A DNA stretch of 64,000 bases from Ochotona curzoniae (lineage: Eukaryota; Chordata; Mammalia; Lagomorpha; Ochotonidae). This document shows, one piece after another, positions 1 to 11,809 of the stretch (position 1 is its first letter; each line of letters opens with the position of its first letter). Made by a program: the position numbers and the translations under genes. Under the pieces are notes generated by a model, which was given only the letters and a program-made list of their open reading frames with translations, was not told the origin of the DNA and did not search any database. Where the stretch lies: NCBI RefSeq assembly GCF_017591425.1, contig NW_024465885.1:45937001-46001000 (forward strand), given 5' to 3'.

Positions 1-225
1 CATCTGTGCTGCGTCATAAGCTTCCCCAGCAGCGCAAGACTGAACCTTCACAACTCTAAGGAACTTTCAGTCCACTTTAGTAATTTCAATGGTGGCTACT
101 TACAATATTCTCGCCACACAGTCAGTCTTAACACTCACTTTGAGTTTATCCACAAAACAAAATTTTGTGATGTTTGGGCAGATATTTTCCAATGCTACGA
201 TTAGCAAGTATCCTTTTTGTAATGT

Positions 226-511
226 TCATTTATTCAAAAGGCAGAGAGGGGAACACAGACAAAAAAAAAAAAATCTTCCATCTACCTGTTTGCATCCCCG
301 AAGCTGGGCTAGACTGAAGCTAGAAGCCTAGAACTTCATCCAGGTTTCCATATCAGTGACAGGAACTCAAGCACTTGAGCCATCACCTACACCTCCCCAG
401 GTATACACTAACAGGAACAAATCCAGGACTCAGATCTAAGCACTTCCGTTCGGGATGTGGGACTCCCAAGCAACATCTTTGCAATATGCCAAATGCCTCC
501 TCTAGCAAGTG
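226..511 (-). mobile_element. Old CSINE (lagomorph C-repeat), minus strand
   Basis: Read on the minus strand, this shows the order of a C-repeat: a diverged tRNA-like head near 505, a body with 'caagcacttgagcc', and an A/TC-rich tail at 226-275 (poly-A/T region around 260). It is strongly diverged and belongs to the older subfamily whose body reads 'aagtgcttgagcc' rather than 'aaagccttggacc'. No clear TSD is visible. The short ORFs crossing it are chance. Confidence 0.75.
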
Positions 512-834
512 TTTTATTTTTAAAGATTTTTTTGCTTGACTTTCAACAGTTTGAAAAGCAGAGTCACAGAGAGATGAGAGCAACTTCTGCAAGTGCCATG
601 TGCTCGCTCATTACCACATGGCAATTACTGAGCCGGACGGAAGCCAGGAGCCAGGAGCTTCTTCCAGGTCTCTCACGTGGGTATGGAGGCCTAAACACTT
701 TAGCCATGCTTTTCCCAGAAGTGTTAGCAGAGAGCTGGACGGGAGACAGAACAGCTAGAACTCCAACTGGGAGTCTTGTAGGGTGCTGGTGTCGCAGATG
801 GCAGCTTTATGAACTGCCATAACACTGCCCCTGC
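512..834 (-). mobile_element. Old CSINE, minus strand
   Basis: A second minus-strand C-repeat directly abuts the one at 226-511. It has a T-rich tail (515-540), 'gagccaggagcttcttccagg', 'cagagagctgga' and a diverged tRNA-like head near 820. The pair forms a head-to-tail array. This copy is also of the old subfamily. Confidence 0.8.
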
Positions 835-888
835 AGCAAGTGTATTTTATTGTATTTTATTTTATTTATTTAGATCTTTTTACACATA

Positions 889-2262
889 GTTTTTTGTTTT
901 GTTTTTTTTTTTTTGCTTTTAATTTCATTTTAAGACACAGTTTCATAGGCTCTGGGATTCCCCCAACCCCTCCCCTTGCCCTCCCTCCATGGTGGATTCC
1001 TCCACATTGTTGCAGTATTACAATTCAAATCCAGTCATGATTCCCTAATTGTAAGCATGTACCATGCATAGAGTCCAGCATCTTATTGTCCAGATCAATT
1101 CAACAGTTTATTGGGGAGACCATCTCTGGTCTAAAAGCAGAGCTGGCAGAATATCATTCCGCCCAATGAAAAGCCACAACATAACATCAACAACAATTTA
1201 CAACATTATGGAGTTCATTGACATGGTATTGAGTGACCAATATGTTAGAAAATGCAAGTTCTTAACCACATCCTGTGGTTACTTCATTGACATTTCAATT
1301 TTAGCTTATACACAACCAGCTGCTATACACCTTAAAATGGTTTTAGGGTACTATTCAGCTGTCTATTTTCATTTTTATATTTAGCAATTTATAGTATTAA
1401 AGCATAATTTTTACTGAACTTGGTGAATTTTAGGATAGTTCAAACTGGCTTATAACTCTAACAAGGCATATGTCAACAATTGAGGCACAGAACAGTTTTA
1501 GGAGGGGTGTGCAGAGAAATCTTCAATACTTTAGTGAGGAGTAACTAATTTTTGTGTCCTACCTAGTAAGGTATATGTGAGTCCAAGCTGACCATTTCCT
1601 GTCTGGTTCTAAGCTTTCCTTATTGGTCTCTATCTAATCTAATTTTTGGGGGAGGGGGGGTGCTCCAGCACGACCCTGATGGTCATTGCAAGAGAGGGTG
1701 GGGATCCAAAGTTGAAACTAAGTAAGAACCAAAGAAAGCTCCCCTCCCGAGCCCCAAAGGAAGTTTACTGTTCTGTTTCTGCGGACCGCTCAGGGCTCCT
1801 GGCTGTTATTCTGATGACATTAGATCCTGTGAGGAAGGATTTGGGCTTCTTCCATCCCATGTGGGAGACCGGAAAGGGAGTGATGTCCTCAGAGTTCTTG
1901 GCCTACAAGGGAAGTCCAATTCCCCATGGTCTCCTTGGCAGTTGGGATGTAGTCCTTGGTATCCATACTGATAGTCTTTGGTGAGGAACTGGGAGTCTCC
2001 AGGGTTGGGATACAAGCCTCCTCCTGTCCTCCTGCTCCAGTCTGCACCCCCCTCAATCTGTGCATATGATCTCCTGTTAGAGGCTGTCAGGATCACTCTT
2101 GATTCCCTCTGTATGTCTATAGTTTTGCTAATGTCTAATGCTGATTCAAGTCTGTTATCTATAAGTTACCTGTTATATTCTTGATAGATTATACTTAATG
2201 TCTTCCTCACACATTCTAAGGAGGTGGAAGATTTCTCTGGTCTCCCACCCCATTACGGAATA
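889..2262 (-). mobile_element. L1-like 3' region with poly(A) tail, minus strand
   Basis: On the minus strand the element ends in a poly(A) tail (T-tract 889-914). Just before it is a G-rich tract (C-rich on plus, 960-992), the arrangement typical of L1 3'UTRs. The long body at 1000-2262 resembles, from memory, a sequence widely repeated in lagomorph genomes. No intact ORF2 domain is visible in it, so only the 3' part of an insertion may be present. It could also be another non-LTR element; the family name is uncertain. Confidence 0.55.
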
Positions 2263-3523
2263 ACTTAGGGTTTTAAAAGTATATTCAGTTTTACAGTTCT
2301 TTGATTTAGATCATAAGCAGTCTGACTCACATTGATTGTTGGTTCATTGTATTTTAAATATCATAAACTAAGCATTTCTGTATTCAACAACAACTTTTCA
2401 AAATTGTCTTCCTAAATCATGCAAAAGTGTTCCAAAAGATGATTTCTTGTAAAAAGAGAGCATAGAAATCCAGTTTATATATACAACAAGTAAATGTTAT
2501 AATTCTACTTATTTTGGATTCTGAATGGATTGCTCTTTCTCAGTAGAATGAGAAAATGATTACATATTCAGTTATCTCAAAATAATTAAAAGGTCATCAA
2601 TTTCCTGTCATGGATGTGATATGGTTTAATTACATTCTATAAATGTATTGACCAGGCCATGGGGAAGAATCTCCTGCTGAGAGGTTATTATCTTAACAAG
2701 CCCCTGTCCATTGAGCAGACTCTGTGCAGAGCTTTGAGTGGATGTGTGCATTCAGAAAAAATTGCAGACTCTAAATGACAGAGTCGGTCGAAACCAAAGA
2801 ATGTTTAAGACTTGCTTTTAACTTAAAAGAAATGTGCATTCTGCGAAGAAAATGAAATATCCACTCATAGAAATACAACATTTAATTTTGTCACTGTATC
2901 TAAAGTTTTTCCCTTGAACTTTCATCCGCTACTCATGATTGAAATTGTGCAAAAAGCAGACAACAAATGCAGTTAATAGAACACCTCTCAGATTATTGTA
3001 TCTGTGGCTTTCCTTATTCTGCTCTGTAGCAGAGAAAAGAGACAAATATCTAAATATATCAGGAAGCCCAAGGAAACTTTCTGTCATCACCTGATGACAC
3101 TCGTGGTAACACTGCAATGGCATTCACAGATGTCACATCTTTCTCAAAGTTCCATGCAAGGCATGCCAGCATCTTCAAAATGAGATCATTTTGGAATCTT
3201 AACATACAGTTAATAACTCATGGACTCACCCTTGAGAAGTAGATTTTCATGGTCTTTCTAGCCTGTAAGCTTGGAAAACAGCACATCTTCCAAAAAAAGT
3301 TTTACAACAGCTAAAGGAGAGCATCCGTGAGAAGCCCAGCACAATGCATGTTCCCCATCTGGTCAGTCAGAGCAGCTCGGTTGTACCTCAACACACTTCT
3401 GCTCCTTTCTAGGGTTCCTTGCAATTAGCCCACTCCACACTAGAGTGCTAGGAGGATGAGGGACCCTACATAATGCCAGCAGGCCCCAGTGACAGCCCCC
3501 TGAGCCAAAGGGATGTGTGGATG
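2263..3523. other. Unclassified AT-rich DNA
   Basis: No repeat family or coding exon was recognised here. Stop codons are frequent in all frames. The part at 3300-3500 is more GC-rich than its surroundings and could be an old LTR, but no LTR landmarks were found. Confidence 0.5.
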
Positions 3524-3745
3524 TATGGAGGATATCTCAAAAACATTTCCAATACAAAATTATAAGATACATTTGTTTTGGTGCAAACATATTTTGAAAT
3601 CCATATATAAAAGGATCTTCAGAAACTTTATGGAAAATGTGCATTAAGTGAAACCTATGTCTGAGAATTTCAAAATATTTTGCATTCAAATATACTTATC
3701 TTTTAACTCCATTTTCCATGAATGTTTAAAGTACGGTTGTAATAT
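3524..3745. mobile_element. Palindromic mariner-like MITE
   Basis: Two arms at 3560-3600 and 3667-3706 are imperfect reverse complements: 'tggtgcaaacatattttg' against 'caaaatattttgcattca'. They flank a short centre with 'aggatcttcagaaact'. The outer ends, 'ctcaaaaacatttcc' and 'ccatgaatgtttaaagta', are also mirror-related. This layout fits a non-autonomous Tc1/mariner-type element. No transposase is encoded. Fragments of the same family occur at 17541, 25615 and 47061. Confidence 0.6.
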
Positions 3746-4588
3746 GTGGATGGTTCTTCTTGTGTGTTATGCCCTTTCTCCCTTTGTCCCTTCGACACCT
3801 CCAACAATTTCCAGCTAAAGATTAGGATGTGGACATCTTTAAGGCCTGTATTCAGCCTACTACAAATGTATACTTAGATGAAAATATAATACAGGGCAGC
3901 AAATAATGATGCTTTAGTAGAAAAATATGGAGCCCATGGAAGAAGGCGAGGGAGCAAGTCTTTTCACAAAGAATTAACATGCAAAACACAATGATTTTTA
4001 GGATTTAGTCTGGCCTTGAAACATGAGGAGTACCCGTAGAAAAAAAAAAACTGAACTCAAAGTAGGACTGCAAAAAACATTAATAATCAAAACTCACTCC
4101 CCCATCTTACACCCATGGCAAACACACACACTCAAAACATTGAACTAAAGCAGCATTGAACAAGTGAGTTATGGAGACTCTTCTAGACTGTCTAGTAGCC
4201 AGAGGTATAGAATGAATGCAAAATATAGAAACTCTGGAATAAGATTAAAGTCAAGTCAACAAAACAAAACCATCATGGAACAAGCTGACCTGTAAATTTT
4301 AGATATATACACATGTATAATACCTAGAATCTATGGTGAAAGAGACATTGTATTGTATTTATTTCTTAAAGACACATCTAAAATGAATGAGAATGCAATC
4401 AGTCACTTCATGATTAGCCTTGAGACAACTGATTATTTAATTTAAAAATGTATTCAGCTATTCAGCTAAAAGTCCCTCATAAAAGTAAATCTTTGGGGAA
4501 TCAAAAACTTTCACATAAAATATTAATATATAAGAAATTAGAAAAAAATTACACCATTAGAGGAGACACAATTTACTACACAGAGAAT
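3746..4588. other. Unclassified AT-rich DNA
   Basis: Nothing recognisable was found. The stretch is AT-rich with short A-runs near 4039 and 4540 and no open frame of note. Confidence 0.5.
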
Positions 4589-4597
4589 AAAAGCATG
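4589..4597 (+). repeat. Left TSD of the L1 insertion
   Basis: The sequence 'aaaagcatg' here is repeated exactly at 6098-6106, after the A-rich end of the L1. Such a pair is the expected footprint of target-primed reverse transcription. Confidence 0.65.
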
Positions 4598-6097
4598 AAT
4601 GCATTTAACTAAATTATGGGCAACTAGACACGGACTACTAGCCTATAGAAACAAGAAACAAGACCTACACCTTTCACTGTACACAAAGATCAAATATAAA
4701 TGGACAAAAGATCTAAACCTACACCCAGAAACCATCAAACGTTTGGAAGAAAATGTTGGAAATACTCTGCAAGATATAAGTGTAGGCATTGACTTCTTAG
4801 AAAAATTATCAAAAGCAAAGGAAGTCAAGACCGAAATAAACAAATGGGACTACATTACTAAGAAGCTTCTTCTGCTCAGTGAGGGAAGCAATCAACAAAG
4901 TAAAAAAAGTAATCAACCAAATTGGAGAAGATCTTTGCACACTACGCAGGAGACAAAGGACTAATTTTCAGAATATGCAAACAACTCTAGAACAACAAGA
5001 ACATCAAAACAAACAAGCCAGTGAAGAAATGGGCACGGGAAATGGGCAGGCACTTTACAAAGGAGCAAATTCAAATGGCTAACAGACACATGAAAAATGT
5101 TCCAGCTCCTTGGTAATAAAGGAAAAACAAATGAAACTAACACTGAGGTCCCACTTAACGTCAGAAAGAATTGCCCATATTCAGGAAGCTACCAACAACA
5201 TCTGCTGGCGAGGTTGCAGAGAAAAAGGGATCCTACTCCACTGCTGGTGGGACTGCAGGCTGGTGCAAGCACTATGAAAGTCAATATGGAGAACACTTAG
5301 GCAATTAAAAATCCACCTACCATGTGACCCAGCAATACCGCTCCTAGGAATTATCCAAAAGACTTGTTACCTGAGAAAGTACCATGCACTCCAATGTTCA
5401 TTGCAGCACAATCAACAATTGCAAGAACATGGAAACAACCTATATGCCCATTAACAGAGGACTGAATAAAAAAAAAAAAAGAAAAAACCTATGGTTCATC
5501 TACAGTATGGAATACTACTCAGCTATTTGAAAATATGAAATACAATACTTTGTGGCCAAATGGGCCAAACTAGAGGCCATTATGCTAAGAGAAATGAACC
5601 AATCCCAAGGGGGCAGATACCATATGTTTGCTCCAATATAAGATAATATGATGTCAAATCTAGGGATATTACATGTGAATCTTACCTTATGTCGCTTCAC
5701 ACTTACCTGTACTTTGTATAACCTGTACTTTGTGATATAACTCATTAATCAACCATCCATAAGAGACTGATGGTTTATAATTATCTGAGATGATGTGTGT
5801 CCCTTTTTCACTGTTATTGGTACTGCCCATAAATAACAAAGATCTAGTCCTCACTGCACCTTCATTAGGGCCCTGGGATACAAGAATGAACTCACCACAA
5901 ATGACAGTCTCTCACATGGTCGGGAAGCACTCCAGCAGCAGCATGATGAACCTGGGAAAATTCACGAAAGATACCCATTGTGAGACTGGAAGGGAGAACA
6001 CGGCAGGGGAGGGAGCTTGTGGGAGGGGAGAGCGAGAGCCCAGCCCCAACTAAATTGTATCAAAAAACAATTAAAAAATTTTTAACAATAAAAAAAG
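4598..6097 (+). mobile_element. 5'-truncated L1: ORF2 C-terminal part plus 3'UTR
   Basis: The first ~950 bp carry the C-terminal part of an L1 ORF2 (after the reverse transcriptase). Recognisable pieces are 'LYTKIKYKWTKDLN' and 'TIKRLEENVGNTLQDI' near 4670-4790, then the Cys-rich zone near 5200 ('CWRGC'-like) and a 'MEYYSAI'-like end near 5510. Frameshifts and stops break the frame (around 4880 and 5090 onward), so it is dead. The 3'UTR follows from ~5540, with a G-rich tract at 6003-6040 and an A-rich end at 6060-6097. The 5' truncation removes ORF1 and most of ORF2. Its age is moderate, since the TSD still matches exactly. Confidence 0.9.
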
Positions 6098-6106
6098 AAA
6101 AGCATG
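6098..6106 (+). repeat. Right TSD of the L1 insertion
   Basis: This is the exact partner of 4589-4597 and directly follows the A-rich tail. Confidence 0.65.
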
Positions 6107-6143
6107 GGGAAATTGATTGCAATTCAAATAGCAAATATTAGCT

Positions 6144-6173
6144 TTGTTGTTGTTGTTGTTGTTGTTGTTGTTG
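6144..6173 (+). repeat. (TTG)n microsatellite
   Basis: About ten uninterrupted TTG/GTT units are present. The translated Leu run of a short ORF here is a by-product. Confidence 0.95.
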
Positions 6174-6180
6174 GCTTTGT

Positions 6181-6220
6181 GTGGTTTTTGGCAAATTTGT
6201 ATGGTTTTTGGCAAATTTGT
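6181..6220 (+). repeat. 20-bp tandem duplication
   Basis: Two adjacent 20-bp units share 'ggtttttggcaaatttgt' exactly; they differ only in the first base (g or a). The duplication starts 8 bp after the (TTG)n run. Confidence 0.95.
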
Positions 6221-6854
6221 CAAATATCCAAAAGCACTTTCAGACATACAAGTTACTATAGTTAATATTTTGTCTTCAAGTTCTGTTTACCTTACTCTTG
6301 CTGCAGTGTTTCCAAGTAACAGTAGAGATAGATTTACCCTTTGAAAATTATTAGCTGTAACTTTCAACGTTGGTGGTGTTGTGCTGGTGACCCTATCAGG
6401 ATCTGAAAAATCTGTCAGAACAGACAGAACAGGTTCTATTTGGACCCCTGTTGGAGCCAAGCTGTATGCTGTCTAGATTGCTATGATTAATAATTCCATA
6501 TTATTAACAGATTAAGAGAAAAATAGACAGACAAACTGGATATTCCAATGTTCTTTGGTTTTGTGGGTTTATTCAATCTGTTGCTCTTCTGGCCTGGGCT
6601 TTTTTCTACTCCATTATACTGGATTTGAAGACTTTGAGTTTCCAAATAAAGTAGTACAGATGTGCATTATCAAAAAAAAAAAAAATTGTGCTCCTGTTCA
6701 TTCAAATTAAAGAAAAAAGAAAGGGAAGCACACTATTTGGGGGGAAAATCATTGCAGAAAATCTCATATAAAAGGAAGTACTGAAACCCAATATGCATGG
6801 AGCTCAATCCAACTGAATGTTAAAATACTAGGTCATCAACAGACGCAGTGGTCA
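6221..6854. other. Unclassified DNA
   Basis: No repeat family or exon was recognised. There is an A-run at 6671-6684. The stretch separates the simple repeats from the old L1 fragment. Confidence 0.5.
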
Positions 6855-7195
6855 AGGCCATGAATGGGCAATTTCCAAAAGCAAAAAATCAGAGCACAAT
6901 AAATGTGTGGAAAATGCCCTCTCTCACCAGGAATCAATGAATGGAACGTGAACAGAACAATGAGGCAAGTTTTACCTTCTATCAAATTAACAAAGTTTTT
7001 CTTTAATTTTATGATATCCACTGCTAATGAGGGAACTGTGAAAAAGTATTCTCCGAGATCCTTGATATTTTGGTGCAATCCTTTTGAAAAGTAATTTAGC
7101 AAAAGCCTTTAAATATTCATGCTCTTAATAATTCCATATTTGACAATTGTGTCTGAGAAAATAATCCTGAATCTAATAATAATATTTGAAATAGA
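6855..7195 (+). mobile_element. Ancient L1ME/HAL1-type ORF2 fragment
   Basis: The order of motifs follows the C-terminal part of an old L1 ORF2: 'gaatgggcaattt', then 'ttttaccttctatcaaatt', 'tgctaatgagggaactgtg', 'ggtgcaatccttttgaaaag' and 'aaaataatcctgaat'. It is highly diverged and contains no long frame. Assignment is by memory of the family's sequence. Confidence 0.75.
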
Positions 7196-7398
7196 AAACA
7201 AATCAGGTCTGTACACCAGACAAAAGTTAACAGTCTCAGAAATTCAAATCATGTTAATTCACTTCACTGACGATGCTAACTTAAACATTTTTTAATACAC
7301 AATATGAAAGCAAGGAAAAAATGTTGTTCTACTAAACCGAAAAACAAAGGAAAATAGTGTGTTAGTGACTTATATTTACTTTAAAAAATAAGACAGTG

Positions 7399-7520
7399 TT
7401 GTGCCCTATGCAGTAGCCTAGAGGCTAAAGTCCTTGTCTTGCCCATGCCCAGATCCCATATGGGCGCTGGTTCGTATCCTGGTGGTCCCGCTTCTCATTC
7501 AACTCCCTGCCTCCTCCTCC
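7399..7520 (+). mobile_element. CSINE fragment, tRNA-like head half
   Basis: This is the left part of a younger-type C-repeat: 'agcctagaggctaaagtcc' (A-box region), 'gatcccatatgggcgctgg' and a B-box-like 'ggttcgtatcc'. The right half is missing or replaced by unrelated sequence up to ~7590. Confidence 0.85.
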
Positions 7521-7596
7521 CTTCCAAAGATCTGATCAAACCTTGACTTGCCTTTTCTCTAGGATTAAAAATTAAATCAAATGCATCTCTCTCTCT

Positions 7597-7895
7597 GTTT
7601 TTAAGACTTACTTATTTATGTGAACGGCACAGTTACAAAGAGAGACCGAGACAGTGAGAGATCTTCCTCCTGCTGACTGGCCCCCAGATGGCTGCACTTG
7701 CTAAGCTGAGCTACTAGCAAGCCAGAAGCGAAGAGTTTCTTCCTGGTCTCTTCCAGAAAAGTGGCAGGGGTGGCGCCTGTGCGGCTTTCTCGGGCACATT
7801 AGTAGGGAACCAGACGGGCAGTGGAGGGGACGCCTGGGGTGTAGACGCTGTGGACAGTGCCTTTACTCACTTGCTACAACGCTGGCCTCTTTGTT
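7597..7895 (-). mobile_element. CSINE, minus strand
   Basis: The T-rich tail lies at 7597-7620, followed by 'gagatcttcctcctgctgac' and 'gaagagtttcttcctggtctc'. The head near 7890 is diverged. The middle is unusually GC-rich (7750-7850). With the plus-strand fragment at 7399 it forms an inverted pair. Confidence 0.75.
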
Positions 7896-8739
7896 TTTCC
7901 AGATTCTCTCAAATATTATTTTGACTTCTAATGTTGATAACAACTAGTTATTGCACCGTTTGCTCACTGTAAATGATGTTCATCAGTTGTCAATACATAC
8001 TTTTGTTTTACAAATTAGATGAAGAAATCAAATAAACCTCCTGTGTGAGATTAAAGGCTGAAACCAACACCCCCAAGAAGGGTCTAGGCATATTTTAAAC
8101 CCAAAAGCCACTTAGTTCTGACAAGCAAATGAAACACCCTCTCTTGCAAATCAGACCTGGGATGCAGCTAAGTGTGGGTTTTAGGAAAAGTAATCCACTT
8201 CTCTCCTACAAATGCCAGGTCCTGCATGTGCTTACGTAGGACAGCTCTCTCTGTGTTGGGCCGAAACCATGCTGGCAAATCCAGAGGCCCTCAACCGGAA
8301 ATGCTGCCCTGCTCCACGACTTTGTCTCCTTCCACTTTGGGGCTTGTGTGCAGCAGTGTTGGGCCGAGGGAGTCACTGTGAGTCCTGGCCGCACAAGGAG
8401 GCTGGACCTCCCCAGGAAATCTCAGCTTTCTTAGATAATGTCATCTAGCACTCCGGCCAATGGTTGAGTGAAGCCCTTACACTTACATTTATGAGAAATC
8501 AATAAGATTTGAAAGAAATCTCATTGCACAAGCCATGTTCCATGGTCGGCCACGTGAGGCCAGTGGCTACCACACAGATAGAGACACGTCCCACCATCAC
8601 AGAAAGTTCTCTAGACACCATCTTTTTATTAAACAGGATAACTGATTCTCCAGATAGTGAATGGACCTGTTCCCCCCATCTCTACACTGATGAGACATTA
8701 GAGGGTCTGAATAAAAAGTCCCGAGGGAGGAGGCTTGAA
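7896..8739. other. Unclassified DNA
   Basis: No family was recognised. Several overlapping short ORFs on both strands at 8170-8450 lie in a locally GC-richer patch, and none has a recognisable domain or splice context. Confidence 0.45.
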
Positions 8740-9080
8740 TGCTGCTAGCATTTAATTAATTCATTAAAATTGCCTTCAGCCCTGTATAAAACACAACCCT
8801 GACCGTGGTCAGCGGTTGCCTGCAGACTTGGTCATTTTGCTGACGGACCACACATTCTCATTGATCAATTCTAAATTGGATTATTGTTAGTTTTAAAAGC
8901 GCCTGAGCAGCAGAAAGTGGCGGTGGTGGCAGGCAAAGGGGAGATTGATAGCAGAATAAACAGGGAAAGTGACAAGATTCGCAGTGGAATTGATCACTGT
9001 CAGCGGGTCCGTGGTCAGCCGTCTGCCCTTTAGTCCCAGAGTAAACATCAGAATAATGTTTAGACAAACACATTTGATTT
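8740..9080. other. Possible conserved non-coding block
   Basis: Non-repetitive sequence with a homeodomain-like AT cluster ('catttaattaattcatta', 8750-8767), further ATTA/TAAT sites to ~8885, and then a GC-richer purine stretch. No repeat signature is seen. The call is only a suspicion from composition; conservation could not be tested. Confidence 0.25.
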
Positions 9081-11304
9081 TTGAGGTAATGGGTATGTCA
9101 ACCAAATGACAAACCTTAGAAAGGTCAAAGGGATAGCCATTTTTCAGACGTTTTCAGCCATTAATCGTTGATTTGGGTAGCCACGCACTTCTAGGCAGAG
9201 CTGGAGGAGAAGGCGGGCCTGTGTGATTGCCCATGTTCATGCGCTTGCCCCAGGACTCACCTCCCCTTCAATGCTTTCTCCAAAATGGCATTTCCTTGTA
9301 AGCAGAGAGAACATTCTTTGAAAATGGAAACTTCTTGCACTTTGTATGCAACTGCTTTCCCAGTCCTTAGAAGGAAGCTTATCTGATGGTATCCACTTGA
9401 ATCACAAAGCTACAATAAAACTACAATAAAACAAAGCATGGAGAAGTATCTCATAGCTGGCCATCCACCCCAGAAAATCAGCTGTCAATGGTGAATTTTA
9501 AGTACTCAAACTTAGTTTACCGAGATGCAACATAGGTTGGGTTGTTTTTGATGTGGCTTCCTCCTTAACAATATCATGCATGAATTATGATGAGAGGGCC
9601 CATCAGCATTGATGGAGACTAGGCTAAGACCTAAAGTTAACCCAGTTCCTATGATCACACAAGGCATTTGGAGTGCACGTGGTATACCAGCAAGCTTGCT
9701 TCCAGCAGGAGCTGAGTACAGCTCTGCTGCGTTGGCTTGCTTTTTTTCCCCACAGCCTCCCGGTACACTTCTCTTAGACTGTACCTAGCAGAATCTTTCC
9801 ATAGGGAGACACAGAGGAAGGAAAGAAATACAGGGAGAGAGAGAGAGCGAGAGATAAAAAGAAGAGAGAAGGTGGGATAAAAGGAGAAAGCAGGATTAGG
9901 ATGCAGAGATAAAACCAGGACATGGCCCAAGAAACTCATGGCAGTCATTTAAAGTTCTTGGTGGCCTGGTGGAGCTGTAGGCAAGCTCAGCACAAAGGAA
10001 TCCAGAGGAGAAGAGCAGAAGGCTTCTTTCCATTGGCTGTTCCTTTGGCCCCTGGGCTACAGTGTGCTTCACCCTTAAGATACTTTTTTCTGATCTGATA
10101 CTGCCTGTGGGCTACAGGAGTACATGAAGCCATTGTGGGAAGTAACTTAAAACATATTGCATGCTCACAGAATGCCACTCATGAACTATGCCTCATGGAC
10201 ACTCTAGCATCACATGACAGGAGAAAGATGAGCAGCTGAGATGAGCTTAACCTTGGAGGCCAAGCAAAGCTTCAACATCTGCCAGCCCCACAGTATATCC
10301 TTCCTAATTCCGTTGGCTGGATTGCCAGTCTATAAACTGTAAATACTGGACCTGGGCAGGGGTACAGTGAATGGTCTCAAGCACTTTTAGAACCTTCTTC
10401 ACATAGGAGACAGATAGATGTTAGAAACACAAAACTCTGAAAGTGTAAGGATGGAAAAGAAAATGTAAGCAAAGACCTTACTTGGTCCAGGGCTGCAGAT
10501 CATATTGAAGTGACTCCCAAGAATCGCTTTCTCAAAGCAAAATGAGCACACTGCCCTTGCACATGTTGGGTGGGTTGCTTCCTGGCCGGGCTGCATTCAC
10601 TACAAGTACATGGAATCTTCACAGGAACCCCTTTGTGTCCGCAGCTCCCCTCTTAAAATGTGACAGTGTCCACAGCCCTCTCTCCTGGCACTGCTTCAGT
10701 TTTGTTTGGATTCTCACTTTGGAGTATGCAGGAAACCCCCAATACATTAGTTTCTTTGCAAAACATGAAATAATCTGAAATTCAAGAAATTCGACAATAC
10801 CTCTAACCAAGCCAGAAGCATAAGACCAGTACAAATTTTAGAATTTTCTGTACTGTTCTCCTAATGACGGACCAGGTACCATGCTTGCTTGCTTGTTTTC
10901 CAGACATATTATGACATGAGATATAAGCCTCCTGATGTATCTGTACAGATAAGATCTGAGCCATTTCTAGCATGACAGGGCATGACCCGCATATCGGCGG
11001 CTGCAAAGAAAAATCAATTATTTGTGAAACTTTAAAAACTAAAAGTAGAGTTGAAACTTTCCAGGAGTCTTAAGCTCTAGGGCCTTTACCAGCATCTTAC
11101 CAGGTGAGTGTGCTAGTTTTTTGTAGCTATACAACTCTGACAAAGGATTCCTGCCCTACAGATTTCATGGTTTTCCAATGAAGAATGGGGGAGTAGTAAG
11201 AATAATGAAGCAATCACATGCAGAGTGTGGTTCCTATCAACACAAAGGTGTCCCATTCACCACAATCACCAGATTTACACATCATTTTTAAGCTCCACAG
11301 TAAC
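9081..11304. other. Unclassified DNA
   Basis: No recognised repeats except a (GA)n run at 9834-9854. The ORFs here are short, overlap on both strands and carry no known domain. Confidence 0.45.
9834..9854 (+). repeat. (GA)n short tract
   Basis: A purine-only GA run, interrupted once by GC, lies inside a longer purine-rich stretch (9815-9900). Confidence 0.85.
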
Positions 11305-11319
11305 AAATAGGAATATACT
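11305..11319 (+). repeat. Left TSD of CSINE
   Basis: 'aaataggaatatact' matches 'aagtaggaatgtact' at 11648-11662 in 13 of 15 positions. Confidence 0.85.
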
Positions 11320-11647
11320 GGGCTCAATGTGGTAGCCTAATGGCTAAAGTCCCCATCTTGCGTGTGCCAGGATCCCATATGGGCACTGGTTCATGACCAG
11401 GCAGCCCTGTTTCCCATCCAGCTCCCTGCTTGTGGCCTGGGAAAGTAGTGGAGGATGGCCCAAAGCCTTGGAACCCTGCATCTGTGTGGGAGACCTGGAA
11501 GAAGCTCCTGGCTCCTGGCTTCAGATCAGTGCAGCTCCTGTCGCTGCAGCCACTGGGGGAGTGAATCAGACAGATGATCTTCCTGCCTCTCCTCCTCTAT
11601 GTATATCTGACTTTCCAATAAAAAAAATAAATCTTTAAAAAAAAGCC
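11320..11647 (+). mobile_element. Full-length young-type CSINE with TSDs
   Basis: It begins 'gggctcaatgtggtagcc' and continues with the tRNA-like head, 'ctgcttgtggcctgggaaag', 'cccaaagccttggaaccctg' and the tail 'tatatctgactttccaata' before an A-rich end. The flanking 15-bp TSDs show the complete insertion. Divergence from the copies at 40825 and 58571 is modest. Confidence 0.95.
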
Positions 11648-11662
11648 AAGTAGGAATGTACT
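11648..11662 (+). repeat. Right TSD of CSINE
   Basis: This is the partner of 11305-11319, directly after the A-rich tail. Confidence 0.85.
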
Positions 11663-11809
11663 ACTTAATGTAGCTTACTGCTATGTGACAAAGCAGCCTA
11701 CCTATATACAGGATTTTCCATTTATGTATTTAACACCTGCTTTTGCAGAAAGATAACATTTATACATTAATATCCAAGCCAAGATGTGCTAAGAGTAATT
11801 TTTAATATT

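Noticed and set aside
6144..6344. Leu-rich N-terminus of a 66-codon ORF, resembling a signal peptide
   Set aside because: The Leu run is the (TTG)n microsatellite.
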